From positions 26,708 to 90,707 of the forward strand of contig CAJXSR010000013.1 in the NCBI GenBank assembly GCA_913061275.1: 64,000 nucleotides of DNA, read 5' to 3'. This document shows positions 55,105-63,942 of the stretch, piece after piece (positions within the stretch are counted from its first letter, which is position 1; every line of letters starts with the position of its first letter). The position numbers were made by a program, and so were the translations under genes. This DNA is from an uncultured Paracoccaceae bacterium (lineage in GTDB: Bacteria > Pseudomonadota > Alphaproteobacteria > Rhodobacterales > Rhodobacteraceae). Under the pieces are notes generated by a model. The model had not been told where the DNA came from, did not search any database, and saw only the letters and a program-made list of their open reading frames with translations.

Positions 55105-55992
55105 ATGGATGTTACCCGTATAAAACGCGGCCATTTGGCTATGCTGTTGTTCTCGTTTCTGATTGCGGGTTCATTCAGTTTTGGCACGCGCATTGCCAAT
55201 TTGATGGAGCCGGCCGCGATGATGGCCCTGCGTTTTGCGATTGCAGGTGTGGTCGTCGGCACAGTCGCTGCTTTGGGGCCAGGATTTAAGCGTAAATATT
55301 TTTACGCACCTTGGCGATATTTGCTGTTGGGTGGGTTGTTTGCAATTTATTTCGGGCTAATGTTTGAAGGGTTGAAAACCGCTGCGCCAGTCTCGGCGTC
55401 GGCTGTATTCACGCTGACCCCGATTATGTCTGCTGTCTTTGGATATTTCCTGCTGCGCCAAATCACGACACCTTGGATGTTTTGTGCGTTGTTTATAGGT
55501 GCTGTCGGGGCATTATGGGTAATCTTTCGGGGCGATATATCAGCCCTTATTTCCTTTGACATTGGGCGCGGCGAAGCGATCTTTTTTGTGGGGTGTATTG
55601 CACACGCATTATACACACCCCTTGTGCGCAAGCTACATATGGGCGAACCGATTGTTGTTTTTACTTTTGGTATGATTATGGCCGGTTTTCTGGTTTTGGC
55701 AGGACTCGGTGCCCCTGAATTGGTGCATACCAACTGGGCCGTATTGCCATGGTATTTCTGGGCTGGCCTGCTTTATTTGGCGATTTTCGCCAGTTCGATC
55801 ACTTTCTTTTTAGTGCAATACGCCACAATGTACCTGCCCAGTGCAAAGGTGATGGCCTATACATATCTAACCCCGTCGTGGGTTATTATGTGGGAATTTG
55901 TGTTGACCCGAAATGTACCGCCAGCGTTGATGTTTCTGGGGGTTGCGGCAACGGTTGTGGCACTGGTGATGTTGCTAAGGAATGAGGCGTGA
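55105..55992 (+). CDS. EamA/DMT-family transporter
   Basis: The 295-residue product has ten hydrophobic helices arranged in two EamA halves (RIANLMEPAAMMALRFAIAG, SASAVFTLTPIMSAVFGYFLL, and the repeat region FFLVQYATMYLPSAKVMAYTYLTPSW). DMT exporters move metabolites or amino acids; the substrate is unknown. I chose the ATG at 55105, with AAGGG 7 bases before; an in-frame GTG lies at 55081. It is divergent from ffh. Confidence 0.88.
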   Translation: MDVTRIKRGHLAMLLFSFLIAGSFSFGTRIANLMEPAAMMALRFAIAGVVVGTVAALGPGFKRKYFYAPWRYLLLGGLFAIYFGLMFEGLKTAAPVSASAVFTLTPIMSAVFGYFLLRQITTPWMFCALFIGAVGALWVIFRGDISALISFDIGRGEAIFFVGCIAHALYTPLVRKLHMGEPIVVFTFGMIMAGFLVLAGLGAPELVHTNWAVLPWYFWAGLLYLAIFASSITFFLVQYATMYLPSAKVMAYTYLTPSWVIMWEFVLTRNVPPALMFLGVAATVVALVMLLRNEA

Positions 55993-56021
55993 ATTTAAGG
56001 GCGGTTTGAATTTTTAGCGCC

Positions 56022-57259
56022 TCACCTTACCAAAGGTCCAAACGCCTTATAATGTAATGCTTCTAACACCACCGCATTCGTATTCAGTGTCAGAATTTTA
56101 TTGGCAGACATATCGGCCTCAAAGAGCCCAGCATACCAACCGCCGTCAGTTTGCAGATGCGTCAGGTTTTCCAGTAAAGCGAATGCATAAGGATGGCGCA
56201 ACAGGGCCCACCAGCCAAAGCTGCCTTTGGTAGATATACCGCGTTTATCAGATACATCCGTCCGCTTAGCAGTCACGCTAGTAAACGGTTTTTCGTCGAC
56301 AAGTATGGCATTATAGGCAAAATAAGGCTTACCTTTGATGTGATCTTCGGACAGGGATGTCAGTTGCCCAGTTTGGTTATAACGAAAAATTTGTGCATCA
56401 AATACATGGCTTGCCACCCAATATGCATCATCGCGCCAACCGTATTCCAAAGCTTCTAATAGGAATGGCTCGGATGTTGTAATCGCAGATACACCGTGGG
56501 TTTTTGCGGTGCGTATGTCGCCCGGCAAATTCAATCCGTAATAGCCTTGCCAACGCAAAATAGGGTCGTATTGCACTGCCAACTCTACTGGCAGGCCAAT
56601 TTTTATCCCAGTGCGCCCCGCATATTGTTCATATCCAATTCGGCCTTCTTGAACGTATCGACCGTTGGTTTTTCCGCGCACTGCCAACCCACAAAACGCC
56701 CAGCTTCAACAAGTTGTGTCAGATCCCATTTGTTTATGATTACCTGGGTAATGGGTAATAACTCAGGAAAGGCCTGAGTTGCGGCTAGCATTCCCGTCAT
56801 GAACCGCATGATGTCTAGCGCTGACCAGCCGATGCCGTGTGGGGCAGGTTTATTTGCATAATCAGTCATAACTAGGGTGGAAATATTATAGGCTTTATTG
56901 GGCAGTTGATTACGATAAAGCAGTAACTTGGCTATGCTGCCCAAAGCCCGCAACAAGCGCCCAGACGCTTCATTTCGGGTAATAATACCAAGTTTATGTG
57001 CCGAAGTTGCGGCAAGTAAATACCCGCCTTGATCCCATAAGGTCATAGACTTGAATTTACGCACTGAGGGCACAAGCCCTGTTTGTGGGTCTGTGTTTTG
57101 TTCAAAATAGGCCCAAGCCGTTTGTGCAAAAACAGACTCTGCGTCATCTAGCTGTGCGAATGTAGGGTTTTTTGGGTTAAACATTGGTACCCCTTGTGCA
57201 TGGGTTGGCGCGGCCCCGCAGAACAGAATAAAAACTATACTTATAATGCGTATGAACAC
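56022..57259 (-). pseudogene. DUF3131-family gene split by a frameshift
   Basis: Two overlapping frames read as one protein of about 410 residues. The first (GTG at 57259, with AAGGG 6 bases before) has a signal peptide ending THAQG, then the DUF3131 pattern FAQTAWAYFEQNTDPQTGLVPS, WDQGGYLLAATSAHKLGI and LPNKAYN. After GRFVGWQ it loses similarity; the other frame continues with RGKTNGRYVQEGRIGYEQYA, then GLPVELAVQYDP and TSEPFLLEALEYGW, to a stop at 56022. The switch (a net -1 slip) lies near the five-base A run (minus strand) at 56669-56673. A sequencing error in the homopolymer is possible. Family function is unknown; members are secreted. Confidence 0.75.
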
Positions 57260-57339
57260 GAAACACCCTTTGTACGTAACTGAATACAGTATGGATGTTA
57301 GGGGTTAATATGTGGCTTTTAGGGCGGGATATTTAGTAA

Positions 57340-57669
57340 TCATTTAGATTGAATTGTTTGATTTTCTAAAAACTGCTCAAACGCGTCCAGATTGACGCTT
57401 TCAAATTGGCCAAAACTTTCCATCCATATAGACGCATCTTTCATAGCGCTCATTTGTAATTTACACCATTTCACCCGCCCGCGTTTTTCTTGTGCGATTA
57501 ATCCAGCGCGGGTTAAAATATGTAAATGTTTTGAGATGGCTGCCAAAGACATTTCAAACGGTTCAGCAACGTCTGTAACTGCCATATCATCTTCTAACAG
57601 CATGGTTAGAATTTCGCGGCGCGTCGGATCGGCAAGGGCCGCAAATACAAGATCAATCGGATTTGACAT
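57340..57669 (-). CDS. ArsR-family transcriptional regulator
   Basis: The 109-residue winged-helix protein shows LADPTRREILTMLLEDDMAVTDVAEPFEMSLAAISKHLHILTRAGLI, the ArsR DNA-binding domain. No metal-binding CxC motif is visible, so it may sense another signal. It is divergent from the OsmC gene (start 57785) across 115 bp that may hold their shared regulatory region. Confidence 0.92.
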   Translation of the reverse strand: MSNPIDLVFAALADPTRREILTMLLEDDMAVTDVAEPFEMSLAAISKHLHILTRAGLIAQEKRGRVKWCKLQMSAMKDASIWMESFGQFESVNLDAFEQFLENQTIQSK

Positions 57670-57784
57670 GGATGTGTGCCTATCGTGAAGATAGGGGAAA
57701 GGTCAACCATATGGTTGATTTTTGGGCTTGGCATATCGATATGCTGACCCTAGGTTGCGGGTATTAATTTCTTGGAGATTGGCA

Positions 57785-58261
57785 ATGGCGGGCGAAACAC
57801 ATTTCTATGCGGTAGATATTAAATGGGTGGGCAACCTTGGCACGGGAACAGCGGATTTTACGAATTATTTGCGCGACCATGTCATCAGTGTACCTGGTAA
57901 GCACGATATAGCGGGATCGGCCGATCCCGCATTTCGGGGTGATCCCAAGCGGTGGAACCCTGAAGAAACTTTAGTGTCGTCTATCGCCACCTGTCATAAG
58001 CTTTGGTATCTGCATTTGTGCTATGATGCGGGCATCGTGGTAACGGGATATGAAGACCATGCTACAGGTGAGATGGCGATGAATGCGGACGGTAGCGGAC
58101 AGTTTTCTTGGGTGCATCTGGCCCCTAGGGTGATGATTGCAAAAGGTGGTGACGCAAATTTGGCAAAGACGTTGCATCACAAGGTTGGTGCCATGTGTTT
58201 TATCGCCCGTTCGGTGAATTTTCTGATCAAACACGATGCAATGATAATGGTGGAGAGATAA
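57785..58261 (+). CDS. OsmC-family peroxiredoxin-like protein
   Basis: The 158-residue product has the OsmC/Ohr pattern with two redox cysteines: SSIATCHKLWYLHL and the later GAMCFIARSVNF. Such proteins reduce organic hydroperoxides. I chose the ATG at 57785 (MAGETHFY), preceded by GGAGAT. It lies 4 bases upstream of an aminotransferase gene and opposite an ArsR-type gene that may control it. Confidence 0.9.
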   Translation: MAGETHFYAVDIKWVGNLGTGTADFTNYLRDHVISVPGKHDIAGSADPAFRGDPKRWNPEETLVSSIATCHKLWYLHLCYDAGIVVTGYEDHATGEMAMNADGSGQFSWVHLAPRVMIAKGGDANLAKTLHHKVGAMCFIARSVNFLIKHDAMIMVER

Positions 58262-58265
58262 TGCA

Positions 58266-59438
58266 ATGAAGTTGCATCTGAACGACGGCCTTGCGCGTAT
58301 TGGTGAAGAAAATGCATTTGCGGTTATGGCCCGTGCACAAACGTTGTCCTCTGAGGGTCGCGATATAATTAACCTTGGCATTGGCCAACCTGATTTTAGC
58401 ACACCCGAACATATTGTTGAGGCCGCGATAAAAGCTCTGCGTGATGGGCAGCATGGCTATACGGCAGCCACGGGAATTGCGGAACTACGTGAAGGTGTTG
58501 CAATGGATATTGATCGGCGTCTGGGGCTAGAGGTATCACCAGGTAACGTGCTGATTGTTCCGGGTGGAAAGGTAACAATGTTTCTTGCGATCCTTATGTT
58601 CGGCGCACCCGGTAAAGAAATTATGTACCCTGACCCTGGCTTTCCGATTTATAGATCAATGATAGAATATACGGGTGCAAAACCTGTACCAATTTCGATA
58701 CGCGAAGAAAACGGGTTTGCATTTTCTGCTGCAGATGTTTTGGGCCAGTTAAACCAGAAAACTAGTTTAATAATTATCAACTCACCCGCTAACCCTTGTG
58801 GCGGGGTAACGCCCAAGGCTGAAATAGATGCGTTGGTAACAGGATTGGATGCTTGGCCCGGTGTCGCGATTATGTCGGATGAAATTTATGGACAGATGAC
58901 TTATGATGGGCAAGAACATGTATCGTTACTGTCATATCCATCAATACGAGATCGGCTAATCCTACTGGATGGCTGGTCGAAAACCTATGCGATGACAGGC
59001 TGGCGTTTGGGGTATTCCGTGTGGCCCGATGCGCTTATGGAATCAGCCCGAAAACTGGCGGTAAACTCGTGGTCTTGTGTGAATGCACCCGCGCAATGGG
59101 CGGCATTAGCTGCATTAACGGGGCCGCAGGATTGTGTGACCGAAATGGTTGCAGAGTTTGACCGCCGCAGACAAATCATAGTGAACGGCTTGAACGCGCT
59201 TCCAAATGTCAGCTGCATAACACCGCTAGGTGCGTTTTACGCGTTTACAAATATTTCACAAACTGGCTTTGGTGCAAAACAACTTGCGTCTGAGTTACTG
59301 GAAAAAGCAGGCGTTGCTACCATTGGCGGGCCAGATTTTGGGGTATTGGGTGAAGGTTATATTCGCTTAAGTTACGCCAATTCGGTGGAGAACATCGAAC
59401 GTGCTTTGGTGCGCATGAAACAGTTTTTGGAATTATAG
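58266..59438 (+). CDS. PLP-dependent aminotransferase (class I/II)
   Basis: The 390-residue product has the fold-type I signature INLGIGQPDFSTPEHIVEAA near residue 35, INSPANPCGGVTP, MSDEIYGQMTYDG and the PLP lysine in DGWSKTYAMTGWRLGYS. Aspartate or aromatic/prephenate aminotransferases are likely. It follows the OsmC gene by 4 bases and is co-transcribed. Substrate is uncertain. Confidence 0.88.
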   Translation: MKLHLNDGLARIGEENAFAVMARAQTLSSEGRDIINLGIGQPDFSTPEHIVEAAIKALRDGQHGYTAATGIAELREGVAMDIDRRLGLEVSPGNVLIVPGGKVTMFLAILMFGAPGKEIMYPDPGFPIYRSMIEYTGAKPVPISIREENGFAFSAADVLGQLNQKTSLIIINSPANPCGGVTPKAEIDALVTGLDAWPGVAIMSDEIYGQMTYDGQEHVSLLSYPSIRDRLILLDGWSKTYAMTGWRLGYSVWPDALMESARKLAVNSWSCVNAPAQWAALAALTGPQDCVTEMVAEFDRRRQIIVNGLNALPNVSCITPLGAFYAFTNISQTGFGAKQLASELLEKAGVATIGGPDFGVLGEGYIRLSYANSVENIERALVRMKQFLEL

Positions 59439-59495
59439 GATAATACATCCACGGTACCCCAGTTATACAAACGAGTCACACTTATGAGGTTCCCA

Positions 59496-60512
59496 ATGAA
59501 TTTAGACAGATTAATAGACGCACTGCCAAAGGCAGAACTGCATTTGCACATAGAAGGTACATTAGAACCTGCAATGATGCTTGAACTGGCTAAACGCAAC
59601 AATGTTGATCTACCTTACGCTTCAGTGGCTGAAGTGCAGGCAGCCTATGAATTCAACAATTTGCAGGATTTTCTGGATATTTATTATCAAGGCATGTCGG
59701 TCTTGATCGAAGTTCGTGATTTTTATGACCTCACATGTGCCTATCTGGCAAAGGTGCATGGCGATGGTGTACGTCATGTTGAAATTTTCTTTGACCCGCA
59801 AGCGCATATGGAACGTGGGATCTCGTTTGAAACAGCCCTTGAAGGGATCACTACAGCCCTTCAAGCTGCACATAAGGAAATGAACATTTCATCCAAACTT
59901 ATCATGTGTTTTCTGCGGCATTTGCCCGAAGAAGCCGCATTTGAAGCTTTGGAATGCGCCTGCAAACACAAAGAGCATATTTTCGGGGTCGGGCTAGACA
60001 GTTCTGAAGCAGGTCGTCCACCTGAATTGTTCAGCCGTGTGTTTGCAGAGGCACGTGCGCAGGGCTTTGTGCCTGTGGCACACGCGGGTGAAGAGGGGCC
60101 GGCAGCTTATGTTGAAACTGCTTTGGACGATTTGCAAGTGCAACGCGTAGATCACGGCAACCGCGCTTTCGAAGACCCTGCATTGATCGCACGCATGGTG
60201 CGCGACCAAACGCCGCTTACCATGTGCCCTTTGTCTAACCTGCGGTTGCGCGGCATTGAGCGGCTGGATCAACACCCTGTTAAAAAGGCATTAAAGGTGG
60301 GCTTACTGGCAACTGTTAATTCAGATGATCCCAGTTATTTTGGTGGCTATGTTAATGATAACTATAAACAAGTCGCCAAAGCTGTTGGGTTGGATGCAGG
60401 GGAGGTTGTGCAACTGGCAAAGAACTCATTTGCTGCTTCATTTATATCTAACGCAGACAAACAAAAGGGCGTTGATGCGATAGATGAATGTGTGAACCGC
60501 CTGCAAAACTGA
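59496..60512 (+). CDS. Adenine/adenosine deaminase (adenine deaminase type 2-like)
   Basis: The 338-residue amidohydrolase has the metal site HLHIEG, HAGEEGPAAYVETAL and NSDDPSYFGGYVNDNY motifs. The last motif and the LEPAMMLELAKRNNVDLPY start point to the adenine deaminase (Aah1-type) branch rather than true adenosine deaminase, but this is by resemblance only. It feeds purine salvage. I chose the ATG at 59496 because GAGG is 6 bases upstream; the ATG at 59484 lacks such a site. Confidence 0.85.
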   Translation: MNLDRLIDALPKAELHLHIEGTLEPAMMLELAKRNNVDLPYASVAEVQAAYEFNNLQDFLDIYYQGMSVLIEVRDFYDLTCAYLAKVHGDGVRHVEIFFDPQAHMERGISFETALEGITTALQAAHKEMNISSKLIMCFLRHLPEEAAFEALECACKHKEHIFGVGLDSSEAGRPPELFSRVFAEARAQGFVPVAHAGEEGPAAYVETALDDLQVQRVDHGNRAFEDPALIARMVRDQTPLTMCPLSNLRLRGIERLDQHPVKKALKVGLLATVNSDDPSYFGGYVNDNYKQVAKAVGLDAGEVVQLAKNSFAASFISNADKQKGVDAIDECVNRLQN

Positions 60513-60610
60513 TATATTCATGAATGTCTTAACGGAAATAGCTTTCAGATCTGCAGTTTATCGGCTAGCGTGCGGAAACTTAAAATAAACGAGCAGCTAA
60601 GGCCAAATTT

Positions 60611-61660
60611 ATGAATGACATGTCAGGGTTGCACACCCAAAAAGCGCAAATGACCGAAACAAAAGATTGGTTGCGGGTTTTGGCAAAATATCGACAACCC
60701 AACAAGTGGCGCAGCATTTTTGAACTTACGATAACACTCGTAGGCTTTATGGGCTGTTGGGCACTTGCATGGGCTTCAATTTCGTTTAGCTATTTCCTGA
60801 CAGGCCTGCTTGGTGTTTTGGGCGGTGGTTTTTTGGTGCGGCTATTTACATTGCAACATGATTGCGGCCACGGCTCGCTGTTTGCATCACGCACAGCAAA
60901 CGACTGGGTTGGCCGCTGTTTAGGCGTGTTGACGTTAACGCCCTATGCATTGTGGCGCCGTACACACTCAATCCATCACTCTGGTTCTGGTAATTTAGAA
61001 AAACGTGGCGTTGGCGATATTCATACTATGACCGTAGAAGAATATAACGCAGAAACAAAATTTGGCCGATTAATGTACCGACTTTATCGCAACCCGGTCA
61101 CAATTTTTGTTATCGGCCCGATCTATATTTTTGGCATTCAACAACGTCTGCCTATTGGCATGATGAAGGCGGGTATCAAGTATTGGATTTCCACCATGGG
61201 CACAACTGCGATGATGTTGATTACCTATGCGGTTTTAATCTACCTGATTGGTTTTTGGCAGTTCTTTGCCGTCTTTGGCATTACCAGCTTTACAGCCGCT
61301 GCCGCTGGCATGTGGTTGTTCTACGTGCAGCACCAGTTTGAAGAAACCCACTGGGATCAGCCAGAGGATTGGGATATGCACGATTCAGCCCTTTATGGCT
61401 CATCTCACTATGTGTTGCCTAAACCTTTTCAATGGATTTCAGGCAACATCGGCATTCACCACGTACACCACCTATATAGCCGTATCCCGTTTTACCGACT
61501 GCCGGAAGTTATTCGCGACCATCCAGTATTGGGCGAGATCAAACGACTGACGTTCTGGGAAAGCCTGAAATGTGCAAACCTGCACCTATGGGATGAAACA
61601 TCGCGCACATTGATGACATTCAAGCAAGCGAAAATGGTTAAGGTAAAAGTGAAAGCCTAA
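60611..61660 (+). CDS. Fatty acid desaturase-family protein
   Basis: The 349-residue membrane di-iron enzyme shows three His boxes: HDCGH (83-87), RRTHSIHHSG (about 117-124) and a C-terminal HHVHHLYSRIP. There are several membrane helices between them. The order and spacing match acyl-lipid desaturases; regiospecificity is unknown. It precedes the insertion-sequence-disturbed region. Confidence 0.9.
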   Translation: MNDMSGLHTQKAQMTETKDWLRVLAKYRQPNKWRSIFELTITLVGFMGCWALAWASISFSYFLTGLLGVLGGGFLVRLFTLQHDCGHGSLFASRTANDWVGRCLGVLTLTPYALWRRTHSIHHSGSGNLEKRGVGDIHTMTVEEYNAETKFGRLMYRLYRNPVTIFVIGPIYIFGIQQRLPIGMMKAGIKYWISTMGTTAMMLITYAVLIYLIGFWQFFAVFGITSFTAAAAGMWLFYVQHQFEETHWDQPEDWDMHDSALYGSSHYVLPKPFQWISGNIGIHHVHHLYSRIPFYRLPEVIRDHPVLGEIKRLTFWESLKCANLHLWDETSRTLMTFKQAKMVKVKVKA

Positions 61661-61689
61661 GTCAGGCGTAGCGCTACCAGAAATACATA

Positions 61690-61726
61690 TTAACCCCGTC
61701 AGCATTCATTTGGTGGCGGGTTTTAA
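61690..61726 (+). terminator. Possible terminator after the desaturase gene
   Basis: AACCCCGTCA and TGGCGGGTT pair imperfectly (one bulge, one mismatch) and are followed by TTTT. Strength is uncertain. Confidence 0.35.
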
Positions 61727-61869
61727 TGTTGGTGCCGCCGTGTAGGCCGTTGATTCGTCAAAACGACAAGTTCAATACCACAGTCAGATAAAGCCACCCT
61801 TGACGTTGGACGTGTCACGGAATTGTGCCGCTCCTTTAACCGCATATTATGCACTAAAGGAGAATACGA

Positions 61870-62019
61870 ATGTGACAGAAACAAACGGCAGAATTCAGAC
61901 AGGAAGTTGTGCGCGTAGCACTGACCAGTGGGCTTAACCGCAAACAAGTTGCATCAGACTTTGGAATTGGATTTTCAACGCTGAGCCGTTGGATCAAAGA
62001 AGAGCGCAGTCAAATTACA
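61870..62019 (+). pseudogene. IS3-family transposase orfA fragment
   Basis: A ribosome binding site (AAAGGAG) precedes ATG at 61870, but the second codon is TGA. The frame continues with QKQTAEFRQEVVRVALTSG, then NRKQVASDFGIGFSTLSRWIKEERSQ, the helix-turn-helix of IS3-family OrfA. About 50 codons remain before the IS6 end interrupts it at 62020. It is dead both by truncation and by the early stop. The rest of the element and orfB are missing. Confidence 0.8.
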
Positions 62020-62822
62020 GGTGTTGTCAGAGGAACTTGCTTGGATCAGTCTGTTGGGGTTACTTTGAAAAATGACAACCAAAAACATCTTTAAGTACTT
62101 TAAAACTTCACCCGAGATTATTCGTCTAGCAGTGATGTACTACGTGCGCTATCCGCTGAGCTTTCGCCAAGTTGAAGACATACTACATGATCGCGGGATT
62201 GATATTTGTCATGAAACGGTTCGGTATTGGGTTGAGCGTTTTGGGTCAAAGTTCGCACGAGAAATTCGTAAGAAAAGGGCAGGGTACAATTCAAATTGGC
62301 AGTGGCATTTGGATGAAGTATTCGTGAAAACCAATGGTGATAGATTTTATCTGTGGCGCGCAGTTGATCATGAAGGTGAAGTATTGGAATGCTATGTAAC
62401 AAAACGTCGTGATAAAAACGCTGCAAAGAAATTTCTTATAAAAATAATACGCAAACATGGCGCGCCAAAGATTATCACAACAGACAAATTGCCGTCATAT
62501 AGAGCTGCTTTTCGTGAACTTGGTGTCGTGGATCGGCAGTTATGTGGCGGGCGATCAAACAATCGATGTGAAAACTCGCATCTGCCTTTTCGACGGCGAG
62601 AAAGGGCGATGCAGAAGTTTAAAAGCCCTGCGGCGCTTCAAAAATTTACAAGCTATCACGCCCAGATATACAATCATTTTAATCACGAGAGACACTTAGA
62701 AACCAGACAATCTTTCAAGCGAAAACGTGCAACTGCTCTAATGGAGTGGTTCAGTTTTTGTGCCGCATGATGTTGATGTTAGTTTGCCTTTTGCGGCATG
62801 CTCAAGTTTGTCTGACAACACC
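62020..62822 (+). mobile_element. IS6-family insertion sequence
   Basis: An 803-bp element with one transposase gene, bounded by imperfect inverted ends GGTGTTGTCAGAGGAACTTG (62020) and, on the other strand at 62822, GGTGTTGTCAGACAAACTTG. Length is typical of IS6. The 8 bases outside the two ends (AAATTACA and GCGCGGAC) do not match, so no target duplication remains. The left flank is an IS3 remnant, the right flank the mttB fragment. Confidence 0.88.
62072..62770 (+). CDS. IS6-family transposase
   Basis: The 232-residue transposase has an N-terminal HTH (LSFRQVEDILHDRGIDICHETVRYWVERF) and the DDE triad D81 (WHLDEVFVK), D138 (ITTDKLPSYRAAF) and E167 (NNRCENSH). It appears complete, so the copy may be active. 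IS6 elements move by replicative transposition and recombination, often causing deletions and cointegrates. Confidence 0.93.
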   Translation: MTTKNIFKYFKTSPEIIRLAVMYYVRYPLSFRQVEDILHDRGIDICHETVRYWVERFGSKFAREIRKKRAGYNSNWQWHLDEVFVKTNGDRFYLWRAVDHEGEVLECYVTKRRDKNAAKKFLIKIIRKHGAPKIITTDKLPSYRAAFRELGVVDRQLCGGRSNNRCENSHLPFRRRERAMQKFKSPAALQKFTSYHAQIYNHFNHERHLETRQSFKRKRATALMEWFSFCAA

Positions 62823-63819
62823 GCGCGGACGCTGCATTGAGCACTGCGGTCTCACCACTACCACCAGAGAACGATCCCGTACGTAGGTCGACTACCAGCG
62901 GCCAGTTTGAGAAAATCATTGGAAAGCCTGGTTGGATAGCGTGCACCATCACAAGGCTAGCAAGCGTTTCGGCCAGGGATTGCGCCAAAAACCCTGCAAG
63001 CGTTGCTGGTGCCGTGGCCCCAGCTTGTGCTGCCGTGATACAAGACATGGGTATATTGTGTTTTATGCATTCATAGACAACATCCACTGCATCTTCGCCG
63101 TAACGTAATGGTGAGATCAGAGGGCTAATATGGGCTTTCATATGGGGGCGTTTGGCGAATTCACCGGGCCCGCCTGCCGCAATATCCAGCATCTCAACAA
63201 TAGGTTCAACGTGTTCCGCCAAAGTAAATGAGGTTGCTGTTGGTTTAGTAGTGTTTTTCAAAAGCGCATAAACAGTGTTAATGTCCAGATCGAGATTGTC
63301 AGGCACATCCGTTGCCACACAGCAACGCGTGTACCAGCTAACATTGGCCAAAGTATCTTGTAATCGCGTTAAATTATGCAAATCTTCCAAAGTAGAGGGG
63401 CGATAAAGGCCAGTATCCATATCTAATGTTTGTACGGCGGCACCACCGGTTCCAAAATACACTTTATTACCACCAACTTCGATGGATCGGTTTTCGTCAC
63501 GCCCATGCAGGACAAAAGTTTTGGCAGCGCAATCAATAGCTTTTTCAACAAGAGCAGGCGAGAAGAGTACACGCCCAGCACCGTTATCAACGGCACCCGC
63601 AGCAAGCAAGTCCGCGTGAAGGCGCGGTGGAACTTCTCCTACACCCAGCTTTTCCAAGAGGTCTAGTGCCGTGCCATAAACCTTTTGGATTTCAGCTTCC
63701 GTCAGCGGCTTGTAGGATCCACCTATTTGACCAGGTGGGCATGGATCCACAGCGGGCCCAGCAGCACGCTTTGCTAACCGTTCACTTCGACCACTTCTTT
63801 TTGTTGGCTGCTTGTTCAT
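62779..63819 (-). pseudogene. Trimethylamine methyltransferase-family (MttB) gene truncated by IS6
   Basis: The frame encodes an MttB superfamily protein: the GGSYKPLTEAEIQKVYGTALDLLEKLGVGE start, VYFGTGGAAVQTLDMDTG, and the ITAAQAGATAPATLAGFLAQSLAETL segment. It breaks after GGSGETAVLNAASA, where IS6 begins at 62822; the last 14 codons, reading RCCQTNL to the stop, are IS sequence. About 330 residues of a normal 480-510 remain, so the C-terminal part of the barrel is lost. I chose ATG 63819; the frame is open to 63903. No pyrrolysine-type TAG is seen in what remains. MttB proteins transfer methyl groups from quaternary or tertiary amines to a corrinoid protein. Confidence 0.82.
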
Positions 63820-63898
63820 GTCCACGTCCTCGTCCTTAAAATCTTTCAGAATTCTTGATTGTACTTCATCCATGTAGGTCTCAATGTACAATGGATGC

Positions 63899-63942
63899 AT
63901 CATAATTTCGAAATTATGATAAATAGTTTTCGAAATTATAAT
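63899..63942. promoter_or_regulatory. Palindromic operator pair upstream of the mttB fragment
   Basis: A perfect 22-bp palindrome (half site ATCATAATTTC) spans 63899-63920. A second site at about 63923-63939 shares the TTTCGAAATTAT core imperfectly. Such tandem sites suggest a dimeric repressor or activator of the methyltransferase gene. Confidence 0.55.

Larger units (their letters stand above)
61661..62019. other. Remnant region left of the IS6 element
   Basis: No intact gene. After the desaturase stop lies a possible terminator and then sequence belonging to a decayed IS3-family element (start region of orfA from 61870). The left end of the IS3 copy cannot be fixed by eye. Confidence 0.5.

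Noticed and set aside
56669..56673. Programmed -1 frameshift in the DUF3131 gene
   Set aside because: The site GCG GAA AAA CCA does not make a standard X-XXY-YYZ slippery heptamer, so mutation or read error is more likely.
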